Assembly (NCBI RefSeq): GCF_023195535.1 | Contig: NZ_JALPNF010000003.1 | Coordinates: 434,001 to 498,000 of the forward strand | Source of the DNA: Sphingomonas faeni | GTDB taxonomy: Bacteria; Pseudomonadota; Alphaproteobacteria; Sphingomonadales; Sphingomonadaceae | Length of the DNA: 64,000 nt | Direction of reading: 5' to 3' | Shown here: piece after piece, positions 43,907 to 53,571 of the stretch | Position numbering within the stretch: position 1 is the first letter of the stretch | How the letters are laid out: each line of letters opens with the position of its first letter | The notes under the pieces: model-generated | What the model was told of the DNA's origin: nothing | Databases searched by the model: none | The model's input: only the letters and a program-made list of their open reading frames with translations | Program-made: the position numbers and the translations under genes

Positions 43907-45658
43907 TTAGTCCGCCCATGCCGCATCCTCGACATGAAGCTCGGCCGACGGGCGCGAGGACCAGTCGTCGATCTTCGCGCGGCCCGCCAGCCAGAGCTTG
44001 CGGTGGGGGGCGGCGCCCAGCAGCGCCTGGCCCAGCGCGCTCTCGGCGGCGCGGAAGGCCATCGCCTTGATGCTGCGGCCGTCATCGCCCGCCACGATCG
44101 TGCGGACGTGGCCGTTGCCGACGATGTCCGCCTTGATGATGCGGACCGGGCCCATCGCGACGCGGGGAGCTGGCCAGCCCATGCCGTACGGGCCACCGGC
44201 TTCCATCGATTCGACGAGGCTGGGGTTGACGCCGCCCGCCGCGAGGACTGCGTCGAGCAGGAGCGCGCGGTCGCCGTTGGAGCGCTCGACGGCGGCGGCG
44301 AGGCGCTCTTCGAGGAAGTCGGTGAAGGCGGGAATCGCGGCGGCGTCGATTGTCAGGCCGGCGGCCATCGCATGGCCTCCACCCGCAACCAGCAGGCCGT
44401 GTTCGCGCGCGGCCATCACCGCGGCGCCGAGATCGACGCCGGGGATCGAGCGGCCGGAACCCTTGCCGATGCCGTTCTCGTCGATCGCGATGACGATCGC
44501 CGGGCGGCCGAGCTTCTCCTTGAGGCGGCCGGCGACGATGCCGATCACGCCGGGGTGCCAGCCATGACCCGCGACCACCGCGACGGCGCGGTCGCGGCTC
44601 GAGAGGAGGTCGGCGGCCTCTTGGACGGCAGTCTCGATCGCGCGACGTTCCTCGTTGAGGCGGTCGAGTTCGGTGGCGATCGCGCGCGCTTCGTCGGGGT
44701 CCTGCGTAGTGAGCAGACGGACACCGAGATCGGCGCGACCGACGCGGCCGCCGGCGTTGATGCGGGGCCCTAGCGCGAAGCCGAGGTCGGTGCAGGTCGG
44801 GTTGCGGGTCAGGCGCGAGGCCTCGATCAGCGCGGCGACGCCGATGTTCTTGCGCGCGCCCATGACTTTCAGGCCCTGCGACACGAACGCGCGGTTGAGG
44901 CCGCGGAGCTGAGCGACGTCGGCGACGGTGCCGAGTGCGACGATGTCGAGCAGGTCGATCAGCTTGGGCTCGGCACGGTCCTTGAAGAAGCCGCGGATGC
45001 GTAAGCTTCGGACGAGCGCGGCGGCGGCGAGGAAGCACATGCCGACCGCGGCGAGGTGGCCGTGCGCGGCGCCTTCGGTCTCGTCGAGGCGGTTGGGGTT
45101 TACCAGCGCCAACGCGTGCGGGAGCGCGGTCGAGCATTTGTGGTGGTCGATGACGATCACGTCGACCTTCGCGTCGCGAGCTGCGTCGAGCGCGTCGAAC
45201 GCCTGCGCGCCGCAGTCGACCGTGACGATCAGGGTGGCGCCTTCGCCGGCGAGGCGGACCAGCGCTTCGCCCGAGGGGCCGTAACCTTCGAGCAGGCGGT
45301 CGGGGATGTAGGGGCGCGCTTCGATCCCCAGGTCGCGCAGGACCAGGACCATGAGCGCGGCGGAGGTGGCGCCGTCGACGTCGTAATCGCCGAAGATCGC
45401 AACCTGTTCCTGCGCCTGGACGGCGTCGGCAAGGCGCTCGGCGGCACGGTCCATGTCGCGGAAGATCGACGGGTCGGGCATGAACGCGCGGATCGAGGGG
45501 GTGCGGTGCGCATCGAGCACGTCGCGCGGGCAGCCTCGGGCGAGCAGGAGCTGGGTAACGAGGTCGTCGCCAGTGAAACCGTCCCGGCCGTCTGCGGCGA
45601 GCGCGCGCCAGCGCCAGGGTTGGCCGAGGATGGAGGAGGTTACGCCGAGAACTGTCAT
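43907..45658 (-). CDS. recJ: single-stranded-DNA-specific exonuclease RecJ
   Basis: A 583-residue 5'-3' exonuclease of the DHH phosphoesterase family used in recombination and mismatch repair. Motif I DYDVDGATSAALM, motif III VIDHHKCS, and the DHHA1 region with GGGHAMAAG are visible. It lies downstream of a repeat block, and 61 bases before tRNA-Glu on the same strand. Length and layout are normal. Confidence 0.96.
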   Translation of the reverse strand: MTVLGVTSSILGQPWRWRALAADGRDGFTGDDLVTQLLLARGCPRDVLDAHRTPSIRAFMPDPSIFRDMDRAAERLADAVQAQEQVAIFGDYDVDGATSAALMVLVLRDLGIEARPYIPDRLLEGYGPSGEALVRLAGEGATLIVTVDCGAQAFDALDAARDAKVDVIVIDHHKCSTALPHALALVNPNRLDETEGAAHGHLAAVGMCFLAAAALVRSLRIRGFFKDRAEPKLIDLLDIVALGTVADVAQLRGLNRAFVSQGLKVMGARKNIGVAALIEASRLTRNPTCTDLGFALGPRINAGGRVGRADLGVRLLTTQDPDEARAIATELDRLNEERRAIETAVQEAADLLSSRDRAVAVVAGHGWHPGVIGIVAGRLKEKLGRPAIVIAIDENGIGKGSGRSIPGVDLGAAVMAAREHGLLVAGGGHAMAAGLTIDAAAIPAFTDFLEERLAAAVERSNGDRALLLDAVLAAGGVNPSLVESMEAGGPYGMGWPAPRVAMGPVRIIKADIVGNGHVRTIVAGDDGRSIKAMAFRAAESALGQALLGAAPHRKLWLAGRAKIDDWSSRPSAELHVEDAAWAD

Positions 45659-45722
45659 GTCTCGGACGTAGTGGCTGCGGGGGGATTGTCGAGCGGACCG
45701 TGCATTGGGCGAGCGCTCGCAC

Positions 45723-45804
45723 CGTCATCCTGACGAAAGTCAGGATCCAGGATTATGGGGGTGGGCGTTCATGGCTCTGGATCCTGACTTTCGTCAGGAT
45801 GACG
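45723..45804. repeat. pair of inverted REP-like hairpins, type B
   Basis: Same unit as 27963-28044: CCTGACGAAAGTCAGG near 45730 and its inverse near 45783, with matching GTCATC / GATGAC flanks. It opens a 565-base gene-free stretch upstream of recJ that is largely filled by repeats. Confidence 0.88.
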
Positions 45805-45874
45805 TGAAGGGGGTGGAGAGGGGGCTTGTTGGTGGGGGGCGGTGGAAGGAGAAGACGCTCCCGCCCCCCGCACC

Positions 45875-46025
45875 GGTTCGTGCTGAGTAGCGACCGAGTA
45901 GCTTCGCAGAAGCGTATCGAGGGTGCGTATCGAAGCATGGGTTCCGCGCGCCAACCTGTCCTTCGATACGCCGTCTCGATACGCCGCCTTCGGTGACTAC
46001 TCGACGGCTACTCAGGACGAACGGT
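45875..46025. repeat. 150-base hairpin unit, type D, copy 1
   Basis: A long palindromic unit with outer arms GTTCGTGCTGAGTAGC and GCTACT(C)AGGACGAAC-type partner plus inner arms GCGTATCGA / TCGATACGC. It is strongly similar to 54528-54677 in full length. The conserved middle includes CGAAGCATGGGTTCCGCG. I see no gene within it. It may be a small non-autonomous mobile or MITE-like element. Confidence 0.8.
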
Positions 46026-46076
46026 GATGGACAGGGAACGACGCAGTAGGGAAATAGGGGAAACCGCCTCCAACTT

Positions 46077-46173
46077 CGTCATCCCCGCGCAGGCGGGGAT
46101 CCCTATACGCCGCGGTTGCGGTCAGATCGCCGAGGCTAACCTTTATGGGTTCCCGCTTCCGCTGGAATGACGC
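46077..46173. repeat. pair of REP-like hairpins, type G
   Basis: TCCCCGCGCAGGCGGGGA near 46082 and a shorter degraded partner (TTCCCGCTTCCGCTGGAA) near 46150, in inverted orientation, each flanked by GTCAT / ATGAC. It ends the recJ-side repeat cluster and lies just before the 2OG-oxygenase gene. Confidence 0.7.
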
Positions 46174-46224
46174 CAGAGCAGGCGGGGAGGCCTCGTCCCC
46201 GCAAGGCTGCAGCTCGCCCCGGCC

Positions 46225-46908
46225 TCACTTGATCCAAGGCCGCTCGCGGAACCACTTCGTCACGATATACTTCACGCCCTCCATCACCGGCATGCCTTCG
46301 TGCAGCGTCAGCCCGTTCGGCGTCCCGTCCGGGTTCATGTTGTTCCACGCCAGCAGCATGCCGCGTTTCGGGGCGATCTTGATGCCGGCCTGCGGGAACC
46401 ACGTCGCGCCGCCCTCGGGGACGTCGTTGAGGAACACCATCGCGGTCCAGGTACGCTGCCCGCCCTGCTCCTGCATCTTGGCCCAATAGCTTTCGGACTC
46501 GTGGAAATAATCGTGATGCGCGCGGAATTGCTGGCCGGGGGCGTAGCGCTGGCCCTGCATCGTCTCGCCGTGGAGGAGGTCGATGCCGAGCAGCGTGGCG
46601 ATCGCCTCGTCGGTCGGCTGCACCTCGGGGGACCAGCGATCCATGTCGCAGCTCTCCGAGGTGCGGAAGCTGCTGTTCGGGCGATCGGACAGCAAGGTCG
46701 ACGGCCGCCGTTTCGAATCGATCATCGCGATCAGCTGCTTGCAGGTCTTGGGATCGAGGAAGTCGGACTGGTAATAGAACTGCACCGTGTCCATCGCGAT
46801 GCGCTGCACCGCGGGATTGGCGTTGAGCCGGGCGGCGACCTGCGATCCGGCGGCCTGGCGGAGTGCCATGGCCGGATCGACCTTCTTGGCTTTTGAAAAG
46901 ATACCCAC
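46225..46908 (-). CDS. 2OG-Fe(II) oxygenase, prolyl 4-hydroxylase-like
   Basis: A 227-residue dioxygenase using Fe(II) and 2-oxoglutarate. The HxD iron motif is His131 and Asp133 in AHHDYFHE, the distal His is His203 in LHEGMPV, and Lys213 would hold 2-oxoglutarate. The FRTSESCDMD motif is typical of prolyl 4-hydroxylase alpha-type domains. No signal peptide is seen, so it should act in the cytoplasm. Substrate is unknown; neighbouring Pro-rich proteins are not evident. Confidence 0.88.
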   Translation of the reverse strand: MGIFSKAKKVDPAMALRQAAGSQVAARLNANPAVQRIAMDTVQFYYQSDFLDPKTCKQLIAMIDSKRRPSTLLSDRPNSSFRTSESCDMDRWSPEVQPTDEAIATLLGIDLLHGETMQGQRYAPGQQFRAHHDYFHESESYWAKMQEQGGQRTWTAMVFLNDVPEGGATWFPQAGIKIAPKRGMLLAWNNMNPDGTPNGLTLHEGMPVMEGVKYIVTKWFRERPWIK

Positions 46909-46957
46909 GCCGCAGGATTTGGCGAACTGGCCCCGAAAGGCAAGAGGGGGAAACGCA

Positions 46958-46993
46958 AGAGCCCCGCGGCGACGTCTGTCACCACGGGGCTCT
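46958..46993 (-). terminator. probable terminator of the RcnB-like gene
   Basis: AGAGCCCCG and CGGGGCTCT (46958-46966 and 46985-46993) form a perfect 9-base stem with an 18-base loop, 32 bases past the RcnB-like stop on the minus strand. The transcript then reads TTGCGTTT, a weak T-run. Confidence 0.6.
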
Positions 46994-47025
46994 CCCCTGT
47001 TACTGCGTGACGGGTAGGCGGGCGC

Positions 47026-48048
47026 TTACCAGAAGATGTCGTACACCGTGTCGACCACGCGGCCGTTGTCGAGATCGACCAGCAACGCGTCGTTGTAATA
47101 GCGCACCCAGCGATACGGGCCGTACGCCTCGGGCAGGCGATAGGTGTACGGGTCCTGGATCCAGTAATTCTGGTTGTAGAGAATGCTGTTCAGCGAGAAG
47201 CCGACTCCGAAGCGACGATAGCCCGATCCCCAGCCGCTCGGCGCATAATAGCGCGGGAGGCGGTAAGCGCCGCGGTTCGACGCGCGGTAGTTGCTCCAGG
47301 CGTAGCGGTTGTCGTTGCGCCAGCCACGGTTCCACGCGCCGCCCTGGTTGAAGCGGCCCTGGTTGAAGCGGCCCTGGTTGTATCCGCCCTGATCGTAGCG
47401 GCCCCTTTCGTCGCCGCCGCGGCCATAGCCAGGCGCGGCGCCGTACGCACGGTTGGGCTGGCGGCTCTGGTAACCGTCGCGGTCACCACGCCAGTCGCCT
47501 CGGTCGCCGGTGCGGCCATCATTCCGCCAATCGCGCTGGCGATCGTTACGATCGAACTGGCCGCGATCCGCCTGCTGGTTGCCGCGATCGCTGCCGGGGA
47601 CGAAACCGGGGCGACCCTGACCGCGACTCAAGTCGCCACGATTCAAGTCGCCGCGATTCAAGTCGCCGCGACTCAAGTCGCCACGATTCCAGTCGCCGCG
47701 GTTCTGGCCGGTCTGCTGGCCGGGCCGGTCCTGGCCGTTCAAGTCAGGACGGTCTCCGCGGATTTGAGCGCGCGTGTCCAGGTCGGCGCGTTGCGGACGC
47801 TGGGGCTGATCGGGGGCGGCGGGACGCTGTTGCTGGAACGCCTGGCCGTTCTGGCGCGGACCACGATCCCCGCGATCCCCGCGATCCCCGCGGTCGGCGC
47901 GTGGCGCGCGCTCCTGACGCTGGTCATCGCGGGGGCCGCGATCGCCACGGTCCTGCTCGACCTGTTGTGCGCTGGCGGTGCTTGCCATGAACGTCGCCGG
48001 CACCAACGCCGACGCCGCCATCAAGAGTTTTAGAAACTTGCCCGTCAT
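47026..48048 (-). CDS. RcnB-like secreted protein with Arg/Gly/Asp-rich repeats
   Basis: A 340-residue exported protein. A signal peptide is clear (MTGKFLKLLMAASALVPATF, cleaved near TASAQ). The middle ~200 residues are low-complexity Arg/Asp/Gly/Gln/Asn, with runs of RGDL(N/S) and GDRGDRG. The last ~60 residues (YRLPEAYGPYRWVRYYNDA) match the RcnB domain linked to Ni/Co homeostasis in enterobacteria. ATG 48048 is chosen for the signal peptide; the longer frame from 48075 is less likely. Metal role is family inference only. Confidence 0.82.
   Translation of the reverse strand: MTGKFLKLLMAASALVPATFMASTASAQQVEQDRGDRGPRDDQRQERAPRADRGDRGDRGDRGPRQNGQAFQQQRPAAPDQPQRPQRADLDTRAQIRGDRPDLNGQDRPGQQTGQNRGDWNRGDLSRGDLNRGDLNRGDLSRGQGRPGFVPGSDRGNQQADRGQFDRNDRQRDWRNDGRTGDRGDWRGDRDGYQSRQPNRAYGAAPGYGRGGDERGRYDQGGYNQGRFNQGRFNQGGAWNRGWRNDNRYAWSNYRASNRGAYRLPRYYAPSGWGSGYRRFGVGFSLNSILYNQNYWIQDPYTYRLPEAYGPYRWVRYYNDALLVDLDNGRVVDTVYDIFW
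47624..47705. repeat. 15-base tandem repeat within the RcnB-like gene
   Basis: Five or so copies of AAGTCGCC(A/G)CGA(C/T)TC encode the RGDL(N/S) run. Neighbouring shorter repeats, a 15-base CCCTGGTTGAAGCGG unit near 47341-47385 and a 9-base unit near 47866-47895, encode the other low-complexity parts. They are likely to vary in number between strains. Confidence 0.75.
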
Positions 48049-48230
48049 CGCGGTGGTCCTCGACTGCCGGCGCACAAGCCGACTCCTATGATGGGCGCGG
48101 TCTAGACGGTGCGGCGTGTGGGGACGCTGAATGGGTTCGTCAGTGATTAGACAGGTTTGGGGGTGAATTTTGTAGTTTTATACCAACAATACTTCGCCGC
48201 CAATGCGCCGCGGAGCTTACCGTAAATAAC

Positions 48231-48337
48231 GACCACCCCGGCGAAGGCCGGGGCCCAGTTGGGGATGGCGTGTAACGACGTACTGCGATCTATCACGCTG
48301 GACGTTCCAACTGGGCCCCGGCCTCCGCCGGGGTGAT
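48231..48337. repeat. pair of inverted REP-like hairpins, type A
   Basis: Third type A pair: CCCCGGCGAAGGCCGGGG near 48235 and the inverse CCCCGGCCTCCGCCGGGG near 48315. It lies in the 479-base gap between the RcnB-like gene and the 2Fe-2S protein gene. The first part of that gap (48049-48230) has no feature that I recognise. Confidence 0.85.
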
Positions 48338-48400
48338 GCAGCGATCGCGGCGGCTAACCGTGCAAGCGATCGAGTCACGCGCACAAGATCGCCCTCCCAG

Positions 48401-48507
48401 TTCTCCCGCGAAGGCGGCAGCCCAGTTTCTCCCGCGAAGGCGGCAGCCCAGTTTCTCCCGCGAAGGCGGCAGCTCAGTCTGGACTCCCGCCTTCGCGGGA
48501 GACCATG
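48401..48507. repeat. triplicated 26-base repeat plus inverted copy, type H
   Basis: Three directly repeated 26-base units start at 48401, 48427 and 48453, each carrying CTCCCGCGAAGGCGGCAG. An inverted hairpin copy (TCCCGCCTTCGCGGGA) follows near 48485. Units 1 and 2 are identical; unit 3 differs by one base. There is no unique spacer between them, so they are not a CRISPR array. Confidence 0.85.
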
Positions 48508-48527
48508 CTTGGTTTTGCGCGCGCGCT

Positions 48528-49073
48528 CTACCGCGCCGGCGGGGGGACCAGAGCAGGCACCAATCGCGCTGAATCCGCAGGATCGATCCCCGGCCGCGGC
48601 CCCGCCGGAATCACCTCTTCCCCGCGCATCGCCCGCCCGGCGCGCTGCACCGCCTCGACCACGCGCGGATAGACCCCGCACCGGCACAGATTGGTGATCT
48701 GCTCGCGGATCAGCGCCTCGCTCGGGTCCGCGTTGCGTTTCAGCAGCGCGGCGGCGGCCATCACCATCCCCGGAATGCAGAACCCACATTGCGGCACCGC
48801 CTCCGCGATGAAGGCCAGTTGCACCGGATGATTGCGCTCGCGCGACAGACCTTCGATGGTGGTGACGTAGGCGCCCTCGATCGACCCGATCGGTACGCGG
48901 CAACTGCGCACTGCGCGCCCGTCGATGTCCACCGTGCACGCGCCGCAATGCCCCGTACCGCAGCCATATTTCGTGCCTGTCAGGTTCGACGCGTCGCGCA
49001 ACGCCCACAGCAGCGGCGTCTCGTTGTCTAGCTTGTATTCGATCGGCTCGTTGTTGACGGTGAAGCGGCTCAT
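48528..49073 (-). CDS. (2Fe-2S)-binding subunit of a xanthine-dehydrogenase-type hydroxylase, orphan
   Basis: A 181-residue small iron-sulfur subunit of molybdenum hydroxylases, IorA-like. The plant-type ferredoxin 2Fe-2S cluster is bound by YGCGTGHCGACTV and a downstream Cys, the second by CGFCIPGM and LCRCGVYPRV. No membrane segment or Tat signal is seen. The molybdopterin large subunit normally encoded beside it is absent: the downstream side is a repeat-filled gap and the upstream neighbour is a divergent transporter. It may serve an enzyme encoded elsewhere, or be a relic. Confidence 0.9.
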   Translation of the reverse strand: MSRFTVNNEPIEYKLDNETPLLWALRDASNLTGTKYGCGTGHCGACTVDIDGRAVRSCRVPIGSIEGAYVTTIEGLSRERNHPVQLAFIAEAVPQCGFCIPGMVMAAAALLKRNADPSEALIREQITNLCRCGVYPRVVEAVQRAGRAMRGEEVIPAGPRPGIDPADSARLVPALVPPPAR

Positions 49074-49191
49074 GGTCGCCGTCCTAGCCGGTCCGCGCGG
49101 ATCGCACCAAGCAGCATTCCCGCGCGCCATTGCCACGCAGCGGCGCCCCGGCTTATGTCGCGCGCATAATACCGCGAGAGGGCGCAACACG

Positions 49192-50499
49192 ATGCACGTC
49201 GATACCAAATCCACACCCCGTCAGGATGGGGCAGCCGGCGGCGATGCCAGCCATGGCTACGACGCGCCCGACCTGCGCGTGTTCGTGTTCGCGCTGTTCT
49301 TCATCTTCGGCGGCATCACCTCGCTGAACGACATCATCATCCCGAAGATGAAGGAGCTCTTCACGCTCGACCATGCGACCGCGATGCTGGTCCAGTCGGC
49401 GTTCTTCCTCGCCTATGCGCTGTTCTCGATCCCCGCCGCGGCGATCGTGCGCAAGGCCGGTTACATGCGGACCGCGTCGATCGGCCTCGTGACGATGACC
49501 GCGGGCTGCCTGTTGTTCATCCCGGCCGCAGGCCAGGCGAGCTTCGGCATGTTCCTGTTCGCGCTGTTCGTGCTCGGCGCGGGCATCACCGTCGTGCAGG
49601 TCGTCGCCAACCCACTGATCTCCGCGCTGGGCCATCCCAAGTCCGCCTCGAGCCGCCTCACGTTTGCACAGGCGTTCAACTCGCTCGGCACCACCATCTT
49701 CCCGTATGTCGGCTCCGCGCTGATCCTCGGCGGGCTGGCGACGGTCGACTCCTCGACGCTCACCGGCGCCGCGCTCGACGCGTACCGGACGGAGTCGTCG
49801 CGGACGGTCGTGCACACCTATATCGGTCTCGCGATCGCGCTGCTGATCGTCGCCGCGGTCGTGTGGACCCGCCGTAACCGGCTCAACGAGGAGCAGGAGC
49901 AGACCGGCAGCATCTTGCACGCGTTCACGCTGCTCAAGCGCCCGCGCTTCGCGATGGGAACGGCGTGCATCTTCCTGTACGTCGGCGCCGAAGTCGCGGT
50001 CGGCTCGCTGATCGTCAATTACCTGATGCAGCCGAGCGTGATGGGCCTGAGCGACGTCGCGGCGGGCAAGCACGTGCCGTTCTACTGGGGCGGCGCGCTG
50101 GTCGGCCGGTTCATCGGTGCGTACGTGCTGAACAAGGTGTCGCCGGGCAAGGTTCTCGCGGGCGTCGCGACGGGGACGCTGGCACTGATTCTGATCTCGG
50201 CGAACACCGAGGGCGCTTTGTCGGGCTGGGCGCTGCTGGCGATCGGCCTGATGAACGCGGTGATGTTCCCGACGATCTTCAGCCTCGCGTCGGAAGGTCT
50301 CGGCAAGCGCGCGGCGGAAGGCTCGGGCGTGATCGCCACGGCGATCGTCGGCGGCGCGATCATCCCGTATCTGACGGGGATGCTGGCGGACACGTCGGGC
50401 AGCCTGCACTTCGCGTTGCTGCTCCCGGCGATCTGCTATGCGCTGATCCTGGCGTACGGGTTGTACGCCCGGAAGCCGGTGACAGAGGTCGCGGCCTGA
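49192..50499 (+). CDS. FucP-type sugar MFS transporter (glucose/galactose class)
   Basis: A 435-residue major facilitator of the FucP/GluP group with about twelve membrane segments. The N-terminal FFIFGGITSLNDIIIPKMKE and the VQVVANPLISALGHPKSASS region are typical, as is GVIATAIVGGAIIPYLTG near the end. It likely takes up hexose with protons. ATG 49192 is chosen; the upstream frame is a shadow of the 2Fe-2S gene. No sugar-catabolism gene is next to it. Confidence 0.88.
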   Translation: MHVDTKSTPRQDGAAGGDASHGYDAPDLRVFVFALFFIFGGITSLNDIIIPKMKELFTLDHATAMLVQSAFFLAYALFSIPAAAIVRKAGYMRTASIGLVTMTAGCLLFIPAAGQASFGMFLFALFVLGAGITVVQVVANPLISALGHPKSASSRLTFAQAFNSLGTTIFPYVGSALILGGLATVDSSTLTGAALDAYRTESSRTVVHTYIGLAIALLIVAAVVWTRRNRLNEEQEQTGSILHAFTLLKRPRFAMGTACIFLYVGAEVAVGSLIVNYLMQPSVMGLSDVAAGKHVPFYWGGALVGRFIGAYVLNKVSPGKVLAGVATGTLALILISANTEGALSGWALLAIGLMNAVMFPTIFSLASEGLGKRAAEGSGVIATAIVGGAIIPYLTGMLADTSGSLHFALLLPAICYALILAYGLYARKPVTEVAA

Positions 50500-50593
50500 A
50501 CTCTTCGGCCTGAACCGCCCCATCCGTCACCTTGGCACCATTCGCCGCCAACCCTAGCCGCAACCCGAGAAACGTCCGTCACCCCCGCAACGT

Positions 50594-50677
50594 CCGTCAC
50601 CCCAGCGAAAGCTGGGGTCTCCCGGTTCGAGCCGCGCGCTTTGCCGCATGAGACCCCAGCGTTCGCTGGGGTGACGA
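50594..50677. repeat. pair of inverted REP-like hairpins, type C
   Basis: CCCCAGCGAAAGCTGGGG near 50600 and its inverse near 50655, with the spacer CCCGGTTCGAGCCGC shared with 31138-31221. It lies between the convergent sugar transporter and CoA-transferase genes. Confidence 0.88.
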
Positions 50678-50711
50678 TGGTGTGGGGGTGGTTGTAGGGA
50701 GGAGCGCCGGC

Positions 50712-51848
50712 CTACTCGGACGACCCTAGCATCGGCGCGGCCCGACCAGTCGCAAGCTCAGCCTCCGAAAACCGGATCGGCGTACGTAGCCCCGGCACCA
50801 ACGACCCATCGGGCCGAGCCACATCGATCGCCATCCCCCGCGCGACAACCTGTGGATCATCGAACGCCTGCGCGACCGTATTGATCGGCCCTGCCGGCAC
50901 CCCGACCGCCTCGAGCCGCGCAAGCAACTCGAGCTTCGCCACCCGAGACGTTGCCGCCTCGATCCCCGCGAACAGGACGTCCTTGAACGCCAGCCGCCCG
51001 GCATTCGTCGCGAACCGCGGATCGTCGCGCATCTCGGGCGAGCCCATCGCGTCGCAGAACCGCCGGAACTGCCCGTCATTGCCAACCGCGAGGATGAACC
51101 ACCCATCAAGGCACGGAAACACTGCATACGGGCACACATTCATATGCGCATTCCCGACCCGCGTTGGCGACACGCCGCTCGCGAACCAGTTCATCGCCTG
51201 GTTCGCCAGCACCCCGGTCATCGTATCGAACAGCGCCATGTCGATGTGCTGACCCCGGTCTGTGCGCTCGCGCATCGCCAGCGCCGCCTGGATCGCGATC
51301 ACCGCATACAGTCCGGTCATGATGTCGGCGAACGCGACGCCGATCTTCTGCGGTGCGCCATCAGGCTCGCCGGTCAGGTCCATGATTCCGCTCATGCCCT
51401 GGACGATGAAGTCGTAGCCCGCGCGGGGGGCATAAGGCCCGTCCTGCCCGAACCCGGTGATCGAGCAATAGACGAGCCGCGGGTTGATCGCGGCAAGCGT
51501 GGTGTAGTCGAGCCCGTATTTGGCGAGCCCGCCGACCTTGAAATTCTCGATCACGACGTCGGCGTCGGCGATCAGGTCACGGACGACGGCTTGGCCTTCG
51601 GGGGTGGTGAAGTCGGCCACGACCGACCGCTTGCCCCGGTTGGCGGCGTGGAAATACGCGGCGTCGCGGCTGCCGTCGGGGTTGTCGATGAACGGCGGGC
51701 CCCAAGTGCGGGTGTCGTCGCCGGCAGGGCTCTCGACCTTGATGACGTCGGCGCCGAGATCGGCGAGGACTTGCCCCGCCCAGGGCCCGGCGAGAATGCG
51801 CGCGAGTTCGACGACTTTGAGGCTGGTGAGGGGGGTGTCTTTCACCAC
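50712..51848 (-). CDS. CaiB/BaiF family CoA-transferase, probable succinyl-CoA:glutarate CoA-transferase
   Basis: A 378-residue type III CoA-transferase. N-terminal VVELARILAGPWAGQVLADLG and the catalytic Asp region SGIMDLTGEPDG are seen. Because a glutaryl-CoA dehydrogenase lies just upstream on the same strand, transfer of CoA from succinyl-CoA to glutarate (SUGCT-like) is the best guess. A type C repeat pair separates the two genes. Other dicarboxylate or carnitine-like substrates cannot be excluded. Confidence 0.85.
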   Translation of the reverse strand: MVKDTPLTSLKVVELARILAGPWAGQVLADLGADVIKVESPAGDDTRTWGPPFIDNPDGSRDAAYFHAANRGKRSVVADFTTPEGQAVVRDLIADADVVIENFKVGGLAKYGLDYTTLAAINPRLVYCSITGFGQDGPYAPRAGYDFIVQGMSGIMDLTGEPDGAPQKIGVAFADIMTGLYAVIAIQAALAMRERTDRGQHIDMALFDTMTGVLANQAMNWFASGVSPTRVGNAHMNVCPYAVFPCLDGWFILAVGNDGQFRRFCDAMGSPEMRDDPRFATNAGRLAFKDVLFAGIEAATSRVAKLELLARLEAVGVPAGPINTVAQAFDDPQVVARGMAIDVARPDGSLVPGLRTPIRFSEAELATGRAAPMLGSSE

Positions 51849-51893
51849 GGTCTCATCCCATCACCCATCTTTATCAACGCGTCACCCAAGTTC

Positions 51894-51975
51894 GTCATCC
51901 CAGCGAAAGCTGGGATCTCCCGGTAATGGAGCGTGCCCTTGCGGAGGGAGACCCCAGCTTTCGCTGGGGTGACGG
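51894..51975. repeat. pair of inverted REP-like hairpins, type C
   Basis: CCCAGCGAAAGCTGGG near 51899 and the inverse CCCCAGCTTTCGCTGGGG near 51952, sited between two co-directional genes that probably form one pathway. It may shape relative expression of the dehydrogenase (upstream) and the transferase (downstream). Confidence 0.85.
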
Positions 51976-51981
51976 GGGATG

Positions 51982-53166
<1,185 letters not shown>

Positions 53167-53244
53167 CGTCATCTCCTTCGTTGACCGCCGACTTCGTGTC
53201 TCGCGGCGCGAAAGTCCACCCCCCACGGCCAAGCCGCGAACGGT

Positions 53245-53571
53245 TTAGGCGTCGAGCAGCGTCAGTATGGCGACCGTTGCATGTGTCCGTCCGTCGATCG
53301 CTTCGACCCGATCGACGGACAGATCCGCGACGATATGGCCACGGATCGCAAACCCCGCCTCGGGCAGTTGATCGATCCACTCTCGAAGACCGGGTACGGG
53401 ATCGGCGACGATCGTCAGCCGGTGCTGCGTCCCGACGAACGTCGCGCTGGCCCACGGCGTGCAGGCGATCGACTCGACGTGCATGGTCACGCTCGCTGTC
53501 ATCGCCTGGCTCCGCAGCGCGCGGATCAGCAGTGTGCCGGCATCCGGGCCGCGCAGCGCGTCCATCCTCAC
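53245..53571 (-). CDS. small protein of unknown function, second gene of mini-HTH unit
   Basis: A 108-residue protein with no family that I recognise. It has an even mix of strands and helices and no signal or membrane segment. It uses GTG 53571 overlapping the mini-HTH stop (GTGA); ATG 53565 is an alternative. Its coupling to a helix-turn-helix gene and the divergent S24-type repressor suggest a shared regulatory unit; its job is unknown. Confidence 0.7.
   Translation of the reverse strand: MRMDALRGPDAGTLLIRALRSQAMTASVTMHVESIACTPWASATFVGTQHRLTIVADPVPGLREWIDQLPEAGFAIRGHIVADLSVDRVEAIDGRTHATVAILTLLDA

Noticed and set aside
48401..48478. CRISPR-like array
   Set aside because: The 26-base units are directly joined without unique spacers, and no cas genes are present.
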